From Pseudofrankia coriaricola (GTDB taxonomy: Bacteria; Actinomycetota; Actinomycetes; Frankiales; Frankiaceae), in contig NZ_MBLO01000265.1 of the NCBI RefSeq assembly GCF_001854805.1, forward strand, positions 1-35,486: a stretch of 35,486 nt of DNA, given 5' to 3'. The first letter of the stretch is position 1. Each line of letters starts with the position of its first letter. The notes beneath the pieces were generated by a model. The model ran no database searches, was not told the DNA's origin, and worked only from the letters and a program-made list of their open reading frames with translations. A program made the translations under genes and the position numbers. Below, piece by piece: positions 34,142 to 35,486 of the stretch.

Positions 34142-35305
34142 GTGGACTCCGGGTTCGATCTGTACCGGCTACCGGACGAGCACATCGCGCTGCGTGAGGC
34201 GGTGCGTGACCTCGTCGACAAGGAGATCGTTCCGCACGCGGCGGACGTCGACGAGCACGAGCGCTTCCCTCAGGAGGCGCTCGACGCGCTGAACCGGGCC
34301 GGGTTCTCGGCCGTGCACGTCCCGGCCGAGTACGGCGGCGAGGGCGCGGACTCGGTCGCGACCTGCATCGTGATCGAGGAGGTCGCCCGCGGCTGCGCGT
34401 CGAGCTCGCTGATCCCGGCGGTGAACAAGCTCGGCACGATGCCGATCCTGCTCGCCGGGTCGGAGGAGCTGAAGAAGCGGGTGCTGCCGTCGGTCGCGGC
34501 CGGCGAAGCGATGGTCTCCTACGCCCTGTCCGAGCGGGAGGCCGGCTCGGACACGGCGTCGATGCGGGCCCGGGCCAGCCGGGACGGGTCGGACTGGGTC
34601 CTGAGCGGCACCAAGTGCTGGATCACCAACGCCGGCATCTCCACCTGGTACACCGTCATGGTGGTGACCGACCCGGACGCGGCCCGCAAGGTCGACGGGA
34701 TCTCGGCGTTCGTCGTGCACAAGGACGACCCGGGTTTCGAGGTCGGCTCCAAAGAGCGCAAGCTCGGAATCAAGGGCTCGCCGACCCGGGAGATCCACTT
34801 CACCGACTGCCGGATCCCCGGTGACCGGATCATCGGCGCCCCCGGCACCGGCCTGCGCACCGCGCTGGCCACCCTCGACCACACCCGGCCGACGATCGGC
34901 GCGCAGGCAGTCGGTATCGCCCAGGGAGCGCTGGACGCCTCGATCGCCTACACCAAGGACCGTAAGCAGTTCGGCCGGCCGATCGCCGACAACCAGGCCG
35001 TCGGGTTCATGCTCGCCGACATGGCGATGCGCATCGAGGCGGCGAGGCACATGGTCTACGTCGCCGCCGCCCGGGCTGAGCGCGGCGAGCCGAATCTCGG
35101 CTTCATCACCGCCGCCGCGAAGTGCTTCGCCTCCGACACGGCGATGTCCGTGACGACGGATGCCGTCCAGCTGTTCGGCGGCGCCGGTTACACCCGCGAC
35201 TTCCCCGTCGAGCGCATGATGCGCGACGCCAAGATCACCCAGATCTACGAGGGTACGAACCAGATACAGCGCGTAGTGATGTCGAGGCAGATCCTCAAGG
35301 GCTGA
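34142..35305 (+). CDS. Acyl-CoA dehydrogenase
   Basis: A 387-residue FAD enzyme that oxidises acyl-CoA to enoyl-CoA. The family sequence signatures are YALSEREAGSDTASM (FAD/substrate contact) and QFGRPIADNQAVGFMLADMAM, then QLFGGAGYTRDFPVERMMRDAKITQIYEGTNQIQR. The Glu in YEGT is the catalytic base, in the short/medium-chain position. Length and domain order are normal. GTG 34142 has AGGAAGAAGG upstream. It follows a hydroxyacyl-CoA dehydrogenase on the same strand, and the two probably act in consecutive steps of one acyl-CoA pathway. The chain-length preference cannot be read from the sequence. Confidence 0.95.
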   Translation: MDSGFDLYRLPDEHIALREAVRDLVDKEIVPHAADVDEHERFPQEALDALNRAGFSAVHVPAEYGGEGADSVATCIVIEEVARGCASSSLIPAVNKLGTMPILLAGSEELKKRVLPSVAAGEAMVSYALSEREAGSDTASMRARASRDGSDWVLSGTKCWITNAGISTWYTVMVVTDPDAARKVDGISAFVVHKDDPGFEVGSKERKLGIKGSPTREIHFTDCRIPGDRIIGAPGTGLRTALATLDHTRPTIGAQAVGIAQGALDASIAYTKDRKQFGRPIADNQAVGFMLADMAMRIEAARHMVYVAAARAERGEPNLGFITAAAKCFASDTAMSVTTDAVQLFGGAGYTRDFPVERMMRDAKITQIYEGTNQIQRVVMSRQILKG

Positions 35306-35486
35306 TCTTCCTGCTGTTTTCGCTGGTCAGAGGCCCCAGGAGTCATCTGGGAGGTCGGCGGCCGGGCTGGGCTCGCTGACTCTGGGTGTCCGGTTTGGTC
35401 CGGCTGCCTCCGGTGGTATCCGAGTGTCTGTGGATTTTCCGTGGATTTCTGCGGGACTCGCGCCCTGCATGGTCGCCGGTGCGCCT

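Overview
The window is about 35.5 kb of very GC-rich DNA with dense GTG/TTG start use and Shine-Dalgarno motifs of the GAGGAG type. Gene content is actinobacterial: a three-gene succinate dehydrogenase with a five-helix cytochrome b, LytR-CpsA-Psr proteins with LytR_C tails, DUF456, and a GlnR-type box in front of amt. It looks like a chromosomal segment of a Frankia-like actinobacterium; that assignment is an inference from content and style. I see no tRNA, rRNA, transposase, integrase or cas gene.

Left part (1-10.3 kb): a non-coding edge with repeats and hairpins, a DUF429 gene, a YcxB-like membrane protein, an SGNH-hydrolase lipoprotein, a DUF456 membrane protein, an ammonium transporter with a GlnR-like box and no glnK next to it, a branched-chain-amino-acid-type binding lipoprotein, a second-looking DNA polymerase sliding clamp, and a LysR regulator. 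The LysR gene is divergent from sdhCAB (10.4-13.8 kb), which ends in two strong hairpins.

Middle part (14.1-26.3 kb): this is the accessory-looking stretch. Two LCP cell-wall ligases bracket (i) a minus-strand operon of acyl carrier protein, fatty-acyl-AMP ligase and an NTF2/SnoaL-like protein; (ii) a divergent gene that fuses an acyl carrier domain to a GNAT acyltransferase; and (iii) four small secreted four-cysteine proteins sharing a WYS-x2-C-x2-VW core (DUF2690-like), two of them a recent tandem duplication. Long non-coding gaps and a visibly lower GC level go with it. I infer an acyl-activation and transfer system linked to exported proteins or the cell wall; no such system is known to me in this arrangement.

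Right part (26.6-35.3 kb): ordinary metabolism. It holds a pterin carbinolamine dehydratase, an acyltransferase-3 membrane protein, an AEC transporter, an exported SurE-family phosphatase, a Cys-nucleophile alpha/beta hydrolase divergent from an HxlR regulator, and a 3-hydroxyacyl-CoA dehydrogenase followed by an acyl-CoA dehydrogenase.
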